From NCBI GenBank assembly GCA_900768845.1, contig CAAGEK010000051.1, forward strand, positions 1-64,000: 64,000 nt of DNA, given 5' to 3'. Both the position numbers and the translations under genes were made by a program. The notes beneath the pieces were generated by a model, which worked only from the letters and a program-made list of their open reading frames with translations, ran no database searches and was not told where the DNA came from. The stretch comes from Alphaproteobacteria bacterium (GTDB lineage: Bacteria; Pseudomonadota; Alphaproteobacteria; CAAGCB01; CAG-977). Shown here piece after piece: positions 49,289 to 59,222 of this stretch; the first letter of the stretch is position 1, and the number at the start of each line of letters is the position of its first letter.

Positions 49289-51801
49289 TTCCTTACCGCC
49301 TCAAAATATTCCGCAACTTCGGGAAAAGCCCCCTTGACGACCGCGACGGCTTCCAATTCCGCCGACACCAGATAAACCGACGCTTCATCGCCCATCCGTC
49401 CTTTAAAATTGCGCGTCGAAGTCGTCAGAACGTTTTTCGCCCCTTTGACCCGTTCCTGATTGCCCATGCACAGGGAGCATCCCGCCACTTCGATACGCAC
49501 GCCGCGTGCCGACAGGGCTTTTAAAATGTTCAACCCGTCCAAACGGTCGCGAATCATCCGCGTCGGCGGCGTCGCCCAAACCTCGGCTTTCAATTTCCCG
49601 CCGCGTGTGATTTCCTCGAAACGCGCAAAATCGCGCTCACCCGACATACACGATCCGACGAACCCGAAATCAACGCCCGTTCCCGCCAGTTCGGACAAAG
49701 GTTTGACATTGTCGGGAGTATGCGGACAAGCGACGTACGGTTCGGCGATTTCCGACAAATCGATTTCCAGAACGGCCGCGAAATCACATCCTTCGTCCGC
49801 CGCCGCCTTTTCGGGATGCGCGCACCATCGTTTCAATTCCGAAACGCGCCGCGCCAACGCTCCGCCGTTGTCGTATCCCTGAGCGATCAACATTTCCAAA
49901 GCGGGAATCGACGAATTTTCAAGATATTCGACAACCGCGGACGCATCCTGTTCAAAATACGCCGCCGCCGCACTGCGTTCCGCCGAAGAATTTGTCAGCT
50001 TGAACACATCAATCATTTCAAACGGCTTTCCGATACGCCTGAACTCAATAATCGCCCCTTCAAACACGTTCCGGCCGAACGTTTTTAAAGCCTTGTAAGG
50101 AATGTAGTTCACCAGATCGCGCACGGTGATCCCGTCTTTGAATTCTCCGGAAATTTGCACGGAAACGACGGGAGGGACGACGATTTCCGTCACACCCGTC
50201 GCGGCGGCTTCGGCCACTCCGCCCGATCCCAAAGGAAAACTCAAAGCCGTCGGCGTGCGCGTATGGGAATCCCCGCCGACAACAATCGTATCGGGAACGA
50301 CCGTTTCATTGAGCCACGAATGAATAATCCCGTCGCCCATATTCAAAGCGACGCCTCCGACGCTTTTGACGAATTCCGCCAACCGGCCGTTCGCGGCGAC
50401 GACGGCGGGCGTTCTGAACCCTTGCGCCGCGTTATGGCATTGGGATTGCAAAAACAAGGGAACCGCCAGCGTCATCGCCGCCAAAGTCCCTTGCAATTCC
50501 TGAACCGTCATCGCGCCCGTCGTATCTTGAGAAGCGACCGTGCCGACTTTGGCATAAACGGTCCGCCCCGTTTTGACCGATTGCAGTCCGGCCGCTTTGG
50601 CAATCACTTTTTGCGCCGCGGTCATCAAAGCCGGTTTATCGTCGTTTTCAACGGTCTGATAAGGCGGTTTCGGAGAAATCCCCAAAATTTCCGCGGCATT
50701 CGCGCTTAAAATCTTGCCCATGCGAAACGCCGTGCCGCCGCCCGCCCGCAAAATTTCGGCCGCCGCCGGCGAAAAATCAAAAGAACAAACCGTATCGCCC
50801 TTTTCATCAACCGCCCTGCCTTCCGACAGGCGAACGTCCAGCAAATCACCCGTGTGCAAAACGCTTGTATCGACACGCACAATGACACTGCCCATGTCTT
50901 CGGCCGTTTTTGCGAAAATCGGCCCCAGAACGCCGCCGGCGAAAACGACCGCCCGCGTTTTTTTGTTCGGGAGGAAGCGCGTGTCTTCGTTTTCCACGCC
51001 CGTATTCCATTCGACATTGTTCATTCCCGACTTGCGCGACGAACTCGTCCCGATTTTATCGGCGGCGATAACGACCTGACGGTCGGGATGAGCCGATTTC
51101 AAAGCGTCCAGCTCCGCCAGCATTTCCTTTGTCATGAAATAACGCTTGCCGTGCGCGGGAATGTCGGTACGCGTGTGACCGCCTTTGCTGTGCGACAGAA
51201 AATCCGTAGACGCTTCGATTTCATCGGGGATTTTATAAACGACGGCTTTAATGCTTTCCGGAATTTCGGGGCGCGAAGAAAACCATTCGCCCGCCGCCCA
51301 CGATTTCAACAGCTCCGCCGCCTGTTCGTTGCCGCGTGCGTACAGAGCCCGCACATCGTCCAAAGCGTTGTGGATTAAAACCAGACGGGATAAAACCTTG
51401 CGTGCGTGCAAAGCCGTCTTGCCGTTTTCAAGCAAACTTATCAAAACGGGAACGTTATGCCCGCCCTTCATATAGCCCAGATGTTCGATCGCATCGTCGG
51501 GGCTCAGTCCGGAAACGACCGTTTTTCCGACGGCGACTTCGCCCAAGAACGCGGCCTTGACTTTTGCCGCTTCGCCCGTTCCCGCCTCGACGCGGTTGAG
51601 CAGCAAATCCAAAAGCTCCGGAGTTTCCTTTCCCGAAGAAAGCAAATCGCACACCGCCGCCGTTTCCTTTCCGTTCAAGGGAAGAGGCGGCAGGCCTTCC
51701 TCCCTGCGCGACAAAGTCCCGTCTTCGGGGTGTTTGGGGTCGAATTCCCGCGGCGCATCGAACGACGCACGGTATTGTTCCAAAATCTCTTCGGAAGTCA
51801 T
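49285..51801 (-). CDS. acnB: Aconitate hydratase B
   Basis: At 838 residues, this AcnB-type aconitase converts citrate to isocitrate. The N-terminal HEAT-like and swivel domains come first, as in AcnB (GYMKGGHNVPVLISLLE). The [4Fe-4S] ligands lie in FVGSCMSGERD and CSLCMGNQER. Substrate-site segments include SQCHNAAQG and GGDSHTRTPTALSFP. The order acnB-icd-gltA with four-base overlaps indicates coordinated production of 2-oxoglutarate. A putative ribosome site AGGAG lies before the ATG. Confidence 0.97.
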   Translation of the reverse strand: MTSEEILEQYRASFDAPREFDPKHPEDGTLSRREEGLPPLPLNGKETAAVCDLLSSGKETPELLDLLLNRVEAGTGEAAKVKAAFLGEVAVGKTVVSGLSPDDAIEHLGYMKGGHNVPVLISLLENGKTALHARKVLSRLVLIHNALDDVRALYARGNEQAAELLKSWAAGEWFSSRPEIPESIKAVVYKIPDEIEASTDFLSHSKGGHTRTDIPAHGKRYFMTKEMLAELDALKSAHPDRQVVIAADKIGTSSSRKSGMNNVEWNTGVENEDTRFLPNKKTRAVVFAGGVLGPIFAKTAEDMGSVIVRVDTSVLHTGDLLDVRLSEGRAVDEKGDTVCSFDFSPAAAEILRAGGGTAFRMGKILSANAAEILGISPKPPYQTVENDDKPALMTAAQKVIAKAAGLQSVKTGRTVYAKVGTVASQDTTGAMTVQELQGTLAAMTLAVPLFLQSQCHNAAQGFRTPAVVAANGRLAEFVKSVGGVALNMGDGIIHSWLNETVVPDTIVVGGDSHTRTPTALSFPLGSGGVAEAAATGVTEIVVPPVVSVQISGEFKDGITVRDLVNYIPYKALKTFGRNVFEGAIIEFRRIGKPFEMIDVFKLTNSSAERSAAAAYFEQDASAVVEYLENSSIPALEMLIAQGYDNGGALARRVSELKRWCAHPEKAAADEGCDFAAVLEIDLSEIAEPYVACPHTPDNVKPLSELAGTGVDFGFVGSCMSGERDFARFEEITRGGKLKAEVWATPPTRMIRDRLDGLNILKALSARGVRIEVAGCSLCMGNQERVKGAKNVLTTSTRNFKGRMGDEASVYLVSAELEAVAVVKGAFPEVAEYFEAVRK

Positions 51802-51814
51802 ATTAAAAAATCTC

Positions 51815-52276
51815 CTAAGGAATAATCAGCCCGTATAAAGCGGGAACGGGCATACGCATCAGCTTCAGCGTACCGTCGCTTTCCGGTTTGAATTTCAACA
51901 AAGCCGTGCCGGTTTTATTAAAAATCCCGTCCCGAACGCTGGCCGCCTGACGGGAATAGGGAACGCGGGCGGCGACGATTCCCCCGTCGGGCGTTTTTTC
52001 GACCGTCACGGCGTCCGTTTTGTATTCGACGCGAACCAGCACCGCAAAATCATTTTCAACAGCCGTTTTCAAATCAAGCGCATCCCCCTGATAAGACGGA
52101 CTGACCTGATCCATAAAAGCTTTGACGTCCTTTTCGCGATACGCTTTGTTCATACGCTCCAAAACGGCCGTGATTTCCTTTCCGTCGTCGTTTTTCCCCT
52201 CGACGGCTACGGAAGAACAGCCGCAAACCGACGCGCATAAAACCGCCGACATTGCGGCAAAAAGAACTTTTTTCAT
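51815..52276 (-). CDS. Small lipoprotein, NTF2-like fold possible
   Basis: This 153-residue protein begins with a lipoprotein signal whose cysteine follows SVCG. The mature part (KEITAVLERMNKAYREKDVK, then AFMDQVSPSYQG) resembles the start of small NTF2-like or DUF4440-like domains, but the match is weak. The ATG at 52276 is chosen because it clears the stop of the P-type ATPase gene and AAAGG precedes it. The frame is open from a GTG six bases earlier. It lies between the P-type ATPase and acnB; no role is known. Confidence 0.7.
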   Translation of the reverse strand: MKKVLFAAMSAVLCASVCGCSSVAVEGKNDDGKEITAVLERMNKAYREKDVKAFMDQVSPSYQGDALDLKTAVENDFAVLVRVEYKTDAVTVEKTPDGGIVAARVPYSRQAASVRDGIFNKTGTALLKFKPESDGTLKLMRMPVPALYGLIIP

Positions 52277-52278
52277 TT

Positions 52279-55029
52279 TCACACCTTTTTTTCCGCCTGA
52301 TTTTTTTCGGCTTGCGCTTCAAAAAACCGTTTATAAAGCCCTATCAGAACGCCCGAAACCAATCCGGCCAGCACGATTTCCGCCCAACGTTCCGCAGACA
52401 ACCCCGCCGTTTTAAACATCGTATTCAAAACGGGGGCATAGGTAAACGCGATTTGAAGCAAAAGCATGGACGCAATGCCCGCCCAAAACACCTTGTTTGA
52501 AAAAACGCCCATTTTCCAAAAGGATCCCAACAAAGACCGGCAGTTGAACATATAAAAAATCTGAATCAGGACGATCGTGTTGACAACCGTCGTCCGCGCC
52601 AAAGCGACGTTTTCGCTTCTGGGCAACCCCAAAACCTTTCCGGCGGACAGGGAACGGTCGAACATAAAGAAACACGCCAGCATCATAAGGCTTGACACCA
52701 TCAAAACGCGGGAAAGGAATTCTCGGGGGACGATCGGAGCGGCAGGATCGCGGGGCGGACGCACCATGACGTCCGGTTCTTTGGTTTCGACGGCGAACGC
52801 GAACCCCAAGCATATCGTTTGAGCCAAATTCACCCACAAAATCTGCAACGGGGAAACGGGAAGCTCCATCCCCGTAAAAATCGCCGCCAGCAAAACCAGA
52901 GATTCACCCAAGGAAACGGGCAAAGTCCAAACGATGAACTTCATCAGGTTGTCAAACACGCACCGCCCTTCTTCAACGGCGGCTTCGATCGTGGCGAAAT
53001 TGTCGTCCGTCAGAATGATGTCGGATGTTTCTCTGGCGACGTCCGTCCCCGACTTGCCCATCGCCACGCCGATATTCGATTGTTTCAACGCCGGAGCGTC
53101 GTTTACGCCGTCCCCCGTCATGGCGACGATTTCGCCGCAGTCTTGCAACGCACGGACGAGCTTCAGTTTTTGTTCCGGCGTGACACGGGCGAAAACGGAA
53201 ACCTCGCGAACCGCCTGTTGCATTTCCTCATCGGAAAACAGGGCGATTTCATCCCCCGTCAACACACGCGGCAAATAAGCGGTCGCCCCTTCCCCGTCCA
53301 AATTCATCCGGCGTGCGATCGCCGCCGCCGTCAACGCGTGATCCCCCGTTATCATCACCACCCGAATCCCCGCCGACCGGCACGCGGCGACAGCGGCGAC
53401 GGCTTCGGTGCGCGGAGGATCGCTGATGGCTTGAAGCCCCGAAAACACAAATCCGTCTTCAACGTCCCGATACGAAATGTCATCCGTACCCGCCGGCATC
53501 CGTTTTTCGGCAAACGCCAAAACACGCATCCCCTGTTCGGCAAATCGGGCGACGTCCGCCAAAACCGAGGATTCGTCCAAAACATCCGGAGTACCGTCCG
53601 CTTGTTTCATTTTGTCGCAACGTTTCAAAACGACTTCGACCGCGCCTTTGAGGAAAACGACCCTTTCCGTGCCGGATTTATGCAAGGTCGCCATGTACCG
53701 GCGTTCGGATTCAAAAGGAATTTCGGCAATACGGGGATAAAGGGAGCTTTCCGCCGCAACATCCAAACCGAACTTGCGCGCCGCGACGATCAATCCGCCT
53801 TCGGTCGGGTCGCCGCAAACGCTCCAAACACCGTTTTTAAACTCCAAAGAGGAATCGTTGCACAACATTCCCGCACGCAAACAGTCTTTCAAACCGGACA
53901 GGGAAAAAACCGCACCGCCTTTTTCATCCGTAACCTCTCCGTCGGGATCGAAACCCGATCCCGAAACGGAAAAACGCCGTGCGCCGACCCGAACGGCCTG
54001 CACGGTCATTTGATTTTCCGTCAACGTCCCCGTTTTATCCGAACAAACAACCGTCGTGCTTCCCAACGTTTCCGCGGCGACCAATTCCCGCACCACGGCG
54101 CGGCGTTTCACCATGCGCGATACGCCGACGGCCAAAATAATCGTAAAAGCGGCGGGCAAACCTTCGGGAACGGCGGCGACTGCCAAGGCCGCGGCGGCGA
54201 CGAACGCCTTGCCGCACGGCCAACCGTGCAACATCCCCGCCAGAAACGTCAAAGCGGCCAATCCCGAAATCACATACAGCAACATCGCCGTAAACTTTTT
54301 GACCTTCGCCGACAAAGGCGTTTCCAAATCCCGAACCAAATCCGCCAAAGCGGAAATCCTGCCGATTTCCGTATCCGCGCCGACGGCGACCACAACGCCG
54401 CACCCGTTGCCGGACACGACCGAAGTCGACGCATACGCCAGATTTTTCCTGTCCGCCGGCAAAGCGTTTTCCGGCACGACGTCCGCATCCTTTTTGACGG
54501 GAACGGATTCACCGGTCAACGCCGATTCATCAATGCTTAAATCCCGAACGAACAACAACCGCAATCCGGCCGGAACCTTATCGCCGGCATTCAGAAAGAC
54601 GACGTCCCCCAATGTCAGTTCCGAAGCGGGGATAATCGCCATACGGCCGCCGCGCATGACCCGCGCTTCGGGAACGACGGAGCGCGCCAAAGCCTCCAAC
54701 GCCCTGACCGCTTTAAGTTCCTGCACTCCTCCGATCAAAGCGTTCAGGAGAACCACGCCGAAAATCACACCGGCGTCCGCATATTCCCCGACAAGGTATG
54801 TGACGACGCCCGACGCCATTAAAAGGTACACCAACGGTTGATGAAACTGCGACAAAAACATCAACCATACGCTTTTGCCTTTTTTGGCTTTCAGGACGTT
54901 TTCTCCGAAAAGCTCCCTTCGCCTTTGCGCTTCGCCGGCCTCCAACCCCGTATCCGCATCCGTTTTCAAAACGGACAGAACCTCGCGTTCGCTCATCCGG
55001 TGCCAAGCATGGTTTTTCATCTGTTCCAT
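52279..55029 (-). CDS. P-type cation-transporting ATPase (P2-like)
   Basis: The 916-residue pump has the actuator TGES loop, the M4 motif PEGLPAAF, the phosphorylation site CSDKTGTLTEN, KGAVEVVLKRC in the nucleotide domain and the hinge TGDGVNDAPALKQSNIGVAMG. Eight to ten membrane helices fit the P2 layout. M6 reads WVNLAQTICLGFAFAVE, lacking the Asp that binds Ca2+ in SERCA-type pumps, so calcium is not assured and the ion is left open. The ATG at 55029 with AAGGA nine bases before it is preferred to the TTG at 55038. It overlaps no gene on the 5' side and lies 31 bases after a lipoprotein gene. Confidence 0.92.
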   Translation of the reverse strand: MEQMKNHAWHRMSEREVLSVLKTDADTGLEAGEAQRRRELFGENVLKAKKGKSVWLMFLSQFHQPLVYLLMASGVVTYLVGEYADAGVIFGVVLLNALIGGVQELKAVRALEALARSVVPEARVMRGGRMAIIPASELTLGDVVFLNAGDKVPAGLRLLFVRDLSIDESALTGESVPVKKDADVVPENALPADRKNLAYASTSVVSGNGCGVVVAVGADTEIGRISALADLVRDLETPLSAKVKKFTAMLLYVISGLAALTFLAGMLHGWPCGKAFVAAAALAVAAVPEGLPAAFTIILAVGVSRMVKRRAVVRELVAAETLGSTTVVCSDKTGTLTENQMTVQAVRVGARRFSVSGSGFDPDGEVTDEKGGAVFSLSGLKDCLRAGMLCNDSSLEFKNGVWSVCGDPTEGGLIVAARKFGLDVAAESSLYPRIAEIPFESERRYMATLHKSGTERVVFLKGAVEVVLKRCDKMKQADGTPDVLDESSVLADVARFAEQGMRVLAFAEKRMPAGTDDISYRDVEDGFVFSGLQAISDPPRTEAVAAVAACRSAGIRVVMITGDHALTAAAIARRMNLDGEGATAYLPRVLTGDEIALFSDEEMQQAVREVSVFARVTPEQKLKLVRALQDCGEIVAMTGDGVNDAPALKQSNIGVAMGKSGTDVARETSDIILTDDNFATIEAAVEEGRCVFDNLMKFIVWTLPVSLGESLVLLAAIFTGMELPVSPLQILWVNLAQTICLGFAFAVETKEPDVMVRPPRDPAAPIVPREFLSRVLMVSSLMMLACFFMFDRSLSAGKVLGLPRSENVALARTTVVNTIVLIQIFYMFNCRSLLGSFWKMGVFSNKVFWAGIASMLLLQIAFTYAPVLNTMFKTAGLSAERWAEIVLAGLVSGVLIGLYKRFFEAQAEKNQAEKKV

Positions 55030-55060
55030 CGGGGGCAATCCTTAAAACCGGCCGCCGTCG

Positions 55061-55747
55061 TCATTCCGCCGCCGCGTTTTCCGGCGCGGGGGAAATCAGC
55101 GTTTCGGCAAAATCGTGCAAAGACGACATGACCGTGCGCGTAAAGGCGTTCCTTTTGGAATTCATCCGTTTTTGCATACTTTTCGGATATGTAAATCGAA
55201 TGCGCACAAACGACATCAAATCCTTGTTCCCGCCCAAAACCAAAAAAGAAACCTTCGGAGCGTCCTTTTGCGTAAATCTGACTTCCGCTTCGGATACGGC
55301 ATAGGGGACGGAACGCCACTTGAATTCGCGTGTCTTTTTATCGCCGGTCTTCAGGTTTTCATACAATCCCGAATCCTGCAAAGCCTGAAATTCCTCCAAA
55401 TGCTTGTCCATCTGGCGTTCGGTCACAAAGGAAACCCCGTCGGTTACGCCGAATTCGCGGTTGTTGTAAACAAAAACCGTCACGACGGCGTCGCCCGACG
55501 TGTAAACACGCGTAAAGCCCGCCCCCCTTTGATTTTTTTCACGATCCGCCACAGGCTCTTCGGACTTGAACCCTTCAATTTCGGCAGGCAGGGCGGAAAT
55601 CGCATCCGATTGAACGGCGACGACCATTTCCTGAACGCGATCCGGCAAAGGTTTGATTGCCGCCATCCCGCCGTCCCCTTTGCTTTGAACGCCCGCGCAC
55701 GACGCGGCAAAAAAAACAAAAGGCAACACTTTCAGAATCGTCTTCAT
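55061..55747 (-). CDS. Lipoprotein of unknown function
   Basis: This 228-residue protein starts with a lipoprotein signal ending AASC (cysteine about 17). The mature part is an alpha/beta domain with KEFKWR-like and FTRVYTSGDAVVTVFVYN strands. It ends near AFTRTVMSSLHDFAETLI, but I do not recognise the family. It is the first of three minus-strand genes (lipoprotein, P-type ATPase, small lipoprotein) that are close enough to be one transcript. A Sec-exported, lipid-anchored product is well supported; its role is not. Confidence 0.7.
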   Translation of the reverse strand: MKTILKVLPFVFFAASCAGVQSKGDGGMAAIKPLPDRVQEMVVAVQSDAISALPAEIEGFKSEEPVADREKNQRGAGFTRVYTSGDAVVTVFVYNNREFGVTDGVSFVTERQMDKHLEEFQALQDSGLYENLKTGDKKTREFKWRSVPYAVSEAEVRFTQKDAPKVSFLVLGGNKDLMSFVRIRFTYPKSMQKRMNSKRNAFTRTVMSSLHDFAETLISPAPENAAAE

Positions 55748-55820
55748 TTCCGTTCGTCCTCCGACTAAGCCCGAATTTACTTTATCCTATCAGAAACAAA
55801 CGGAAATCAAAACACCGTTT

Positions 55821-57083
55821 TCATTTATTTTCACACTCCGCCGGCACGCGTGCGACCGTCAAAACGGGCAACCGGTTCACATCGCCGGCGTTAAAAAATT
55901 CATACGGCAGGACAACCGCCTGTCCCGCCCTGCCCGCGGATACGGTTTCGACACGGTTGTTTGAAAACGCGTCAATCAGGAAAGGCAACCGCACTCCGAG
56001 CGTCCCGCGACCGTCGGGCGGCAGGAACGTCAGCGTATCGTTCGATTTCAATTTGTGCCGGACGGTAAAGACGACACCGTCGTCCCTCACATCCGAAACA
56101 AAGCCCGCGTTCCGCCACAAAGAACGGCTTTGAGTGCTGTCGTAATTTTGTTGTTCCGGCCCCGTCACGCCGTCGAAAAAGCCCAAGGTGTACCCCCTGT
56201 TTTGCAGGGTTTCCAATTCTTTCATATACGGCGGGAAAGACCAGCTTTCAGAATTGTCGAACCAATCGTCGATCGCCTTGCGGTATGTCCGCGCCGTCAC
56301 GGCGACATAGTACGGCGTTTTATTGCGCCCTTCGATTTTCAAGCAATCGATTCCGGCGTTTAAAATATCCCCCAGTTTCGGCATCAGGCACAAATCGCGT
56401 GAATTCATGATATAAGTGCCGCGGTCGTCTTCGTAAACGGGCATAAACTCGCCGGCGCGCTGTTTTTCTTCCAAATACAGGCCGTATTCCCACCGGCACG
56501 CGTGGGCGCACAGGCCGCGATTGGCACTGCGTCCCGTCATAACGGCCGATAACAGACAGCGTCCGGAATAGCTCATGCACATTGCGCCATGCACGAACAT
56601 TTCTATTTTCAATCCTTTGCACTTTTTTTTGATTTCGCAAATGTCGGCGAAAGGCGTTTCACGCGACATGACGCACATTGACGCCCCCAGATCGTGCCAG
56701 AATTTCGCCGTCATCCACGACCCGACGTTCGCTTGCGTCGAAACGTGCAAAGGAATGTGCGGCAAGCGTTCCTTCATATAAACGAACACTCCGGGGTCGG
56801 ACACGATCAGCCCGTCGGGAGCGAACCTTTCAACGCTTTGTGCAAAAGTTTCCAGATTTTGCGCATCGGAGTTTCGGGAAAACAGGTTTAAGGTCAGATA
56901 GATCCTCTTCCCCGCCGCATGAGCCGTTTCCACACCTTTTGAAAGCGTTTCGGCGGTAAAGCCCTGATGCGCCCTGAGCGACAAAGACGGCAATCCCGCG
57001 TAAACGGCGTCTGCGCCGTACAAAAAAGCCGTTTTCAAAGCTTCCAAAGACCCTGCAGGCAACAACAATTCCGGTTTTTTCAT
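55821..57083 (-). CDS. U32 peptidase-family protein (YegQ/TrhP-like)
   Basis: The 420-residue protein belongs to the U32 family, with PAGSLEALKTAFLYGADAVY at the start. Cysteines lie in GAMCMSYSGRCLLS and NRGLCAHACRW, the cluster thought to hold an Fe-S centre. The IEGRNKTPYYVA segment is also typical. In E. coli the YegQ/TrhP branch is needed for 5-hydroxyuridine in tRNA, while others act on collagen or rRNA. Length and Cys pattern favour the RNA-modifying branch. This gene adds to the Fe-S theme of the window. It lies 18 bases after pbpC. Confidence 0.88.
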   Translation of the reverse strand: MKKPELLLPAGSLEALKTAFLYGADAVYAGLPSLSLRAHQGFTAETLSKGVETAHAAGKRIYLTLNLFSRNSDAQNLETFAQSVERFAPDGLIVSDPGVFVYMKERLPHIPLHVSTQANVGSWMTAKFWHDLGASMCVMSRETPFADICEIKKKCKGLKIEMFVHGAMCMSYSGRCLLSAVMTGRSANRGLCAHACRWEYGLYLEEKQRAGEFMPVYEDDRGTYIMNSRDLCLMPKLGDILNAGIDCLKIEGRNKTPYYVAVTARTYRKAIDDWFDNSESWSFPPYMKELETLQNRGYTLGFFDGVTGPEQQNYDSTQSRSLWRNAGFVSDVRDDGVVFTVRHKLKSNDTLTFLPPDGRGTLGVRLPFLIDAFSNNRVETVSAGRAGQAVVLPYEFFNAGDVNRLPVLTVARVPAECENK

Positions 57084-57101
57084 AAAATCCCGCCTTTTGC
57101 A

Positions 57102-59222
57102 TCAATGCACGTCGAACGTCCGCCCGTTCGTTTCAATCACGCCGCCGTCCTCTGTTGCGATTTTTGCCGACACTGTATGCCTTCCGCGTTCCAACTGCCA
57201 GAAAAAAGTACGGGATACGCCCCTTCCCGCTTCTTCGCCGTCAACGTTCCAAACGACCCGCGCCCCTTCGGGCAGGGTGTTCAATTCAAAACGGTATTGC
57301 TGGTATTCCAAGGGGACACGCGGATCCACCGCCAACAATATCCCGTTTTCCGGTTTCATCAGATACACGTCTTTCTTTTCTTCGGGCAGAAACGCCTCGG
57401 GAATGTCGATTGCGAACAATTCCGTCCCGTTCGCCGTTTCGCGAAGTTCCAAATCGGGACTGATAAACAGGGGTTCCGTTTGCGCCGTTTCGTTTAAAAT
57501 GCCGAAAACCGACCGTAACAGCAACGCCGGCCCGACGGCTCCGGTCACTTCGTTCATCGGCCGGTATGTCAAATTCCCCATCCACACCCCCGCGACGTAT
57601 TCCGAAGAATATCCCATCGCCCAAGCGTCGCGGTATCCCGTCGACGTTCCCGTTTTAACCGCCGTCCGGACGGGAAAGTTCAAAACGCTGTCCGCGCCGA
57701 ATTCCAAACGTCTGGCCTGCGGATCCGATAAAATGTCGCCGATCAGCGACGCCGCGGATTCCGGAAGTATTCTCGGTTCCTCCCCTGCGTCGCCGTCCCC
57801 CGCGACGACGCGGATTTTTTTCAACACCCCCATATTCGCCAACATCAAATAAGCGCGGCTCAATTCCAACAGCGACACCTCCGCATTTCCCAATGCCAGC
57901 CCTTCGCGGTAAAACTGCGCCTCTTTGTTCAGATGAGCGAAACCCGCCCGCTTTAAAAAAGCCAGATAATCGGAAACGCCCGTAAAGTTGATGACTTTCA
58001 ACGCGGGGATGTTCAACGAATTTCCCAAAGCCTGACGCAACGTCACATCGCCGTAATAAATGTTGCTGTAGTTATGAAAACGGTGAATGCCGTTGCCGAC
58101 GACCGCCGAAAACGGAGCGTCCCTGATCACGGTCGCCGCAGTCAGCCCTTTGGCCAACCCCAAAGCGTACAACAGCGGCTTTTGCGCCGACGCCGGCTGG
58201 CGCAAAACCGTAACGGGGTCGAAATCCGCCGTTTTTCCGTCCGCACTTTCGCCGACCCAAGCCAGAACTTCGCCCGTCCGCCGTTTCAACACCAAAACGG
58301 CCGCGTTCCCGACGTTCCTGTGTTTCAGGCTTTTCAGGCGTTCCCGCGTCAGCCGGCGCACCCTGTCTTGCAAATAAACGTCCAAAGTCGTCCGGCGCGC
58401 CAACCCGTCCAAGGGGACGGTTCTTTTCACATACGACAAAAACTCCTCGGCCGACGTGTGCAAGGACGGCGAAGACAAGCGCAAAACCTCTTTTAAAGCG
58501 GAATCATATTCGGATTTGGAAATCACGCCCTTTTGAAAGAATTTTTCCAACTGGCGGCCGACCGAAGCATCAATGCGTTCGGGGTATCGGTAAAGGTCGT
58601 AAGACGACGGGGCGCGCACCAAAACCGTCAAAGCCGCCATTTCTTTCAGGCTCAAACGATCCGGAGTTTTGGAAAAGTAATGCTTTGACGCCTGCAAAAC
58701 GCCGCGACGGTTCGACGCATAAGGAACTTGGTTCAAATAAAATTCCAGAATGTCGGCTTTGGAAAAACGGCGTTCGAAACGGGATGCGTCAATGCCTTCC
58801 AACAATTTGGAAAAATACGTCCGCGGGCGCGGAAAGATCATGCGCACGACCTGTTCGGTCAAAGTGCTGGCTCCGCGAACCGTTTTCCCCGCCTTTATGT
58901 TTTGCAACAACGCCGCAAACCGCGCTTTCCAATCCGTCCCGCCGTGTTTGTAAAAATTTCCGTCCTCTGCGACGATGAACATTTTCTGCAACGTTTCGGG
59001 AATGCGGTAAAGCGGCAGTTTGTCGTGAATGTTCCAATACGATTTATAAGAATAATTCAACGGTTCGCCGTTTCTGTCCAGAAACTGCGTCATTGCGGCG
59101 TCGGCTTCAATCCGGGACAGCGACACAGGCAGGTCGGACGCGAAAAAACAATATCCCGCAAAGCCGGTTGAAACCGCCGCCGCCAGAATCAAACAGGCGA
59201 CGGCGATAAAACGTTTCTTCAT
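57102..59222 (-). CDS. pbpC: Penicillin-binding protein 1C
   Basis: This 706-residue bifunctional peptidoglycan synthase has one N-terminal membrane helix. The glycosyltransferase (GT51) domain shows EDGNFYKHGGTDW and RGASTLTEQVVRM. The transpeptidase has SAQK (SxxK) in RQPASAQKPLLYALG, SLN in GNSLNIPALK and KTG in VKTGTSTGYRD. A PBP1C-specific C-terminal domain follows (about 610-706). PbpC and a periplasmic alpha-2-macroglobulin form a conserved pair; here the macroglobulin gene overlaps it by four bases. It may repair the wall at sites of damage. Confidence 0.95.
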   Translation of the reverse strand: MKKRFIAVACLILAAAVSTGFAGYCFFASDLPVSLSRIEADAAMTQFLDRNGEPLNYSYKSYWNIHDKLPLYRIPETLQKMFIVAEDGNFYKHGGTDWKARFAALLQNIKAGKTVRGASTLTEQVVRMIFPRPRTYFSKLLEGIDASRFERRFSKADILEFYLNQVPYASNRRGVLQASKHYFSKTPDRLSLKEMAALTVLVRAPSSYDLYRYPERIDASVGRQLEKFFQKGVISKSEYDSALKEVLRLSSPSLHTSAEEFLSYVKRTVPLDGLARRTTLDVYLQDRVRRLTRERLKSLKHRNVGNAAVLVLKRRTGEVLAWVGESADGKTADFDPVTVLRQPASAQKPLLYALGLAKGLTAATVIRDAPFSAVVGNGIHRFHNYSNIYYGDVTLRQALGNSLNIPALKVINFTGVSDYLAFLKRAGFAHLNKEAQFYREGLALGNAEVSLLELSRAYLMLANMGVLKKIRVVAGDGDAGEEPRILPESAASLIGDILSDPQARRLEFGADSVLNFPVRTAVKTGTSTGYRDAWAMGYSSEYVAGVWMGNLTYRPMNEVTGAVGPALLLRSVFGILNETAQTEPLFISPDLELRETANGTELFAIDIPEAFLPEEKKDVYLMKPENGILLAVDPRVPLEYQQYRFELNTLPEGARVVWNVDGEEAGRGVSRTFFWQLERGRHTVSAKIATEDGGVIETNGRTFDVH

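Noticed and set aside
52819..54540. 573-codon plus-strand frame opposite the P-type ATPase
   Set aside because: Antisense to a full-length pump with all motifs; no domain of its own.
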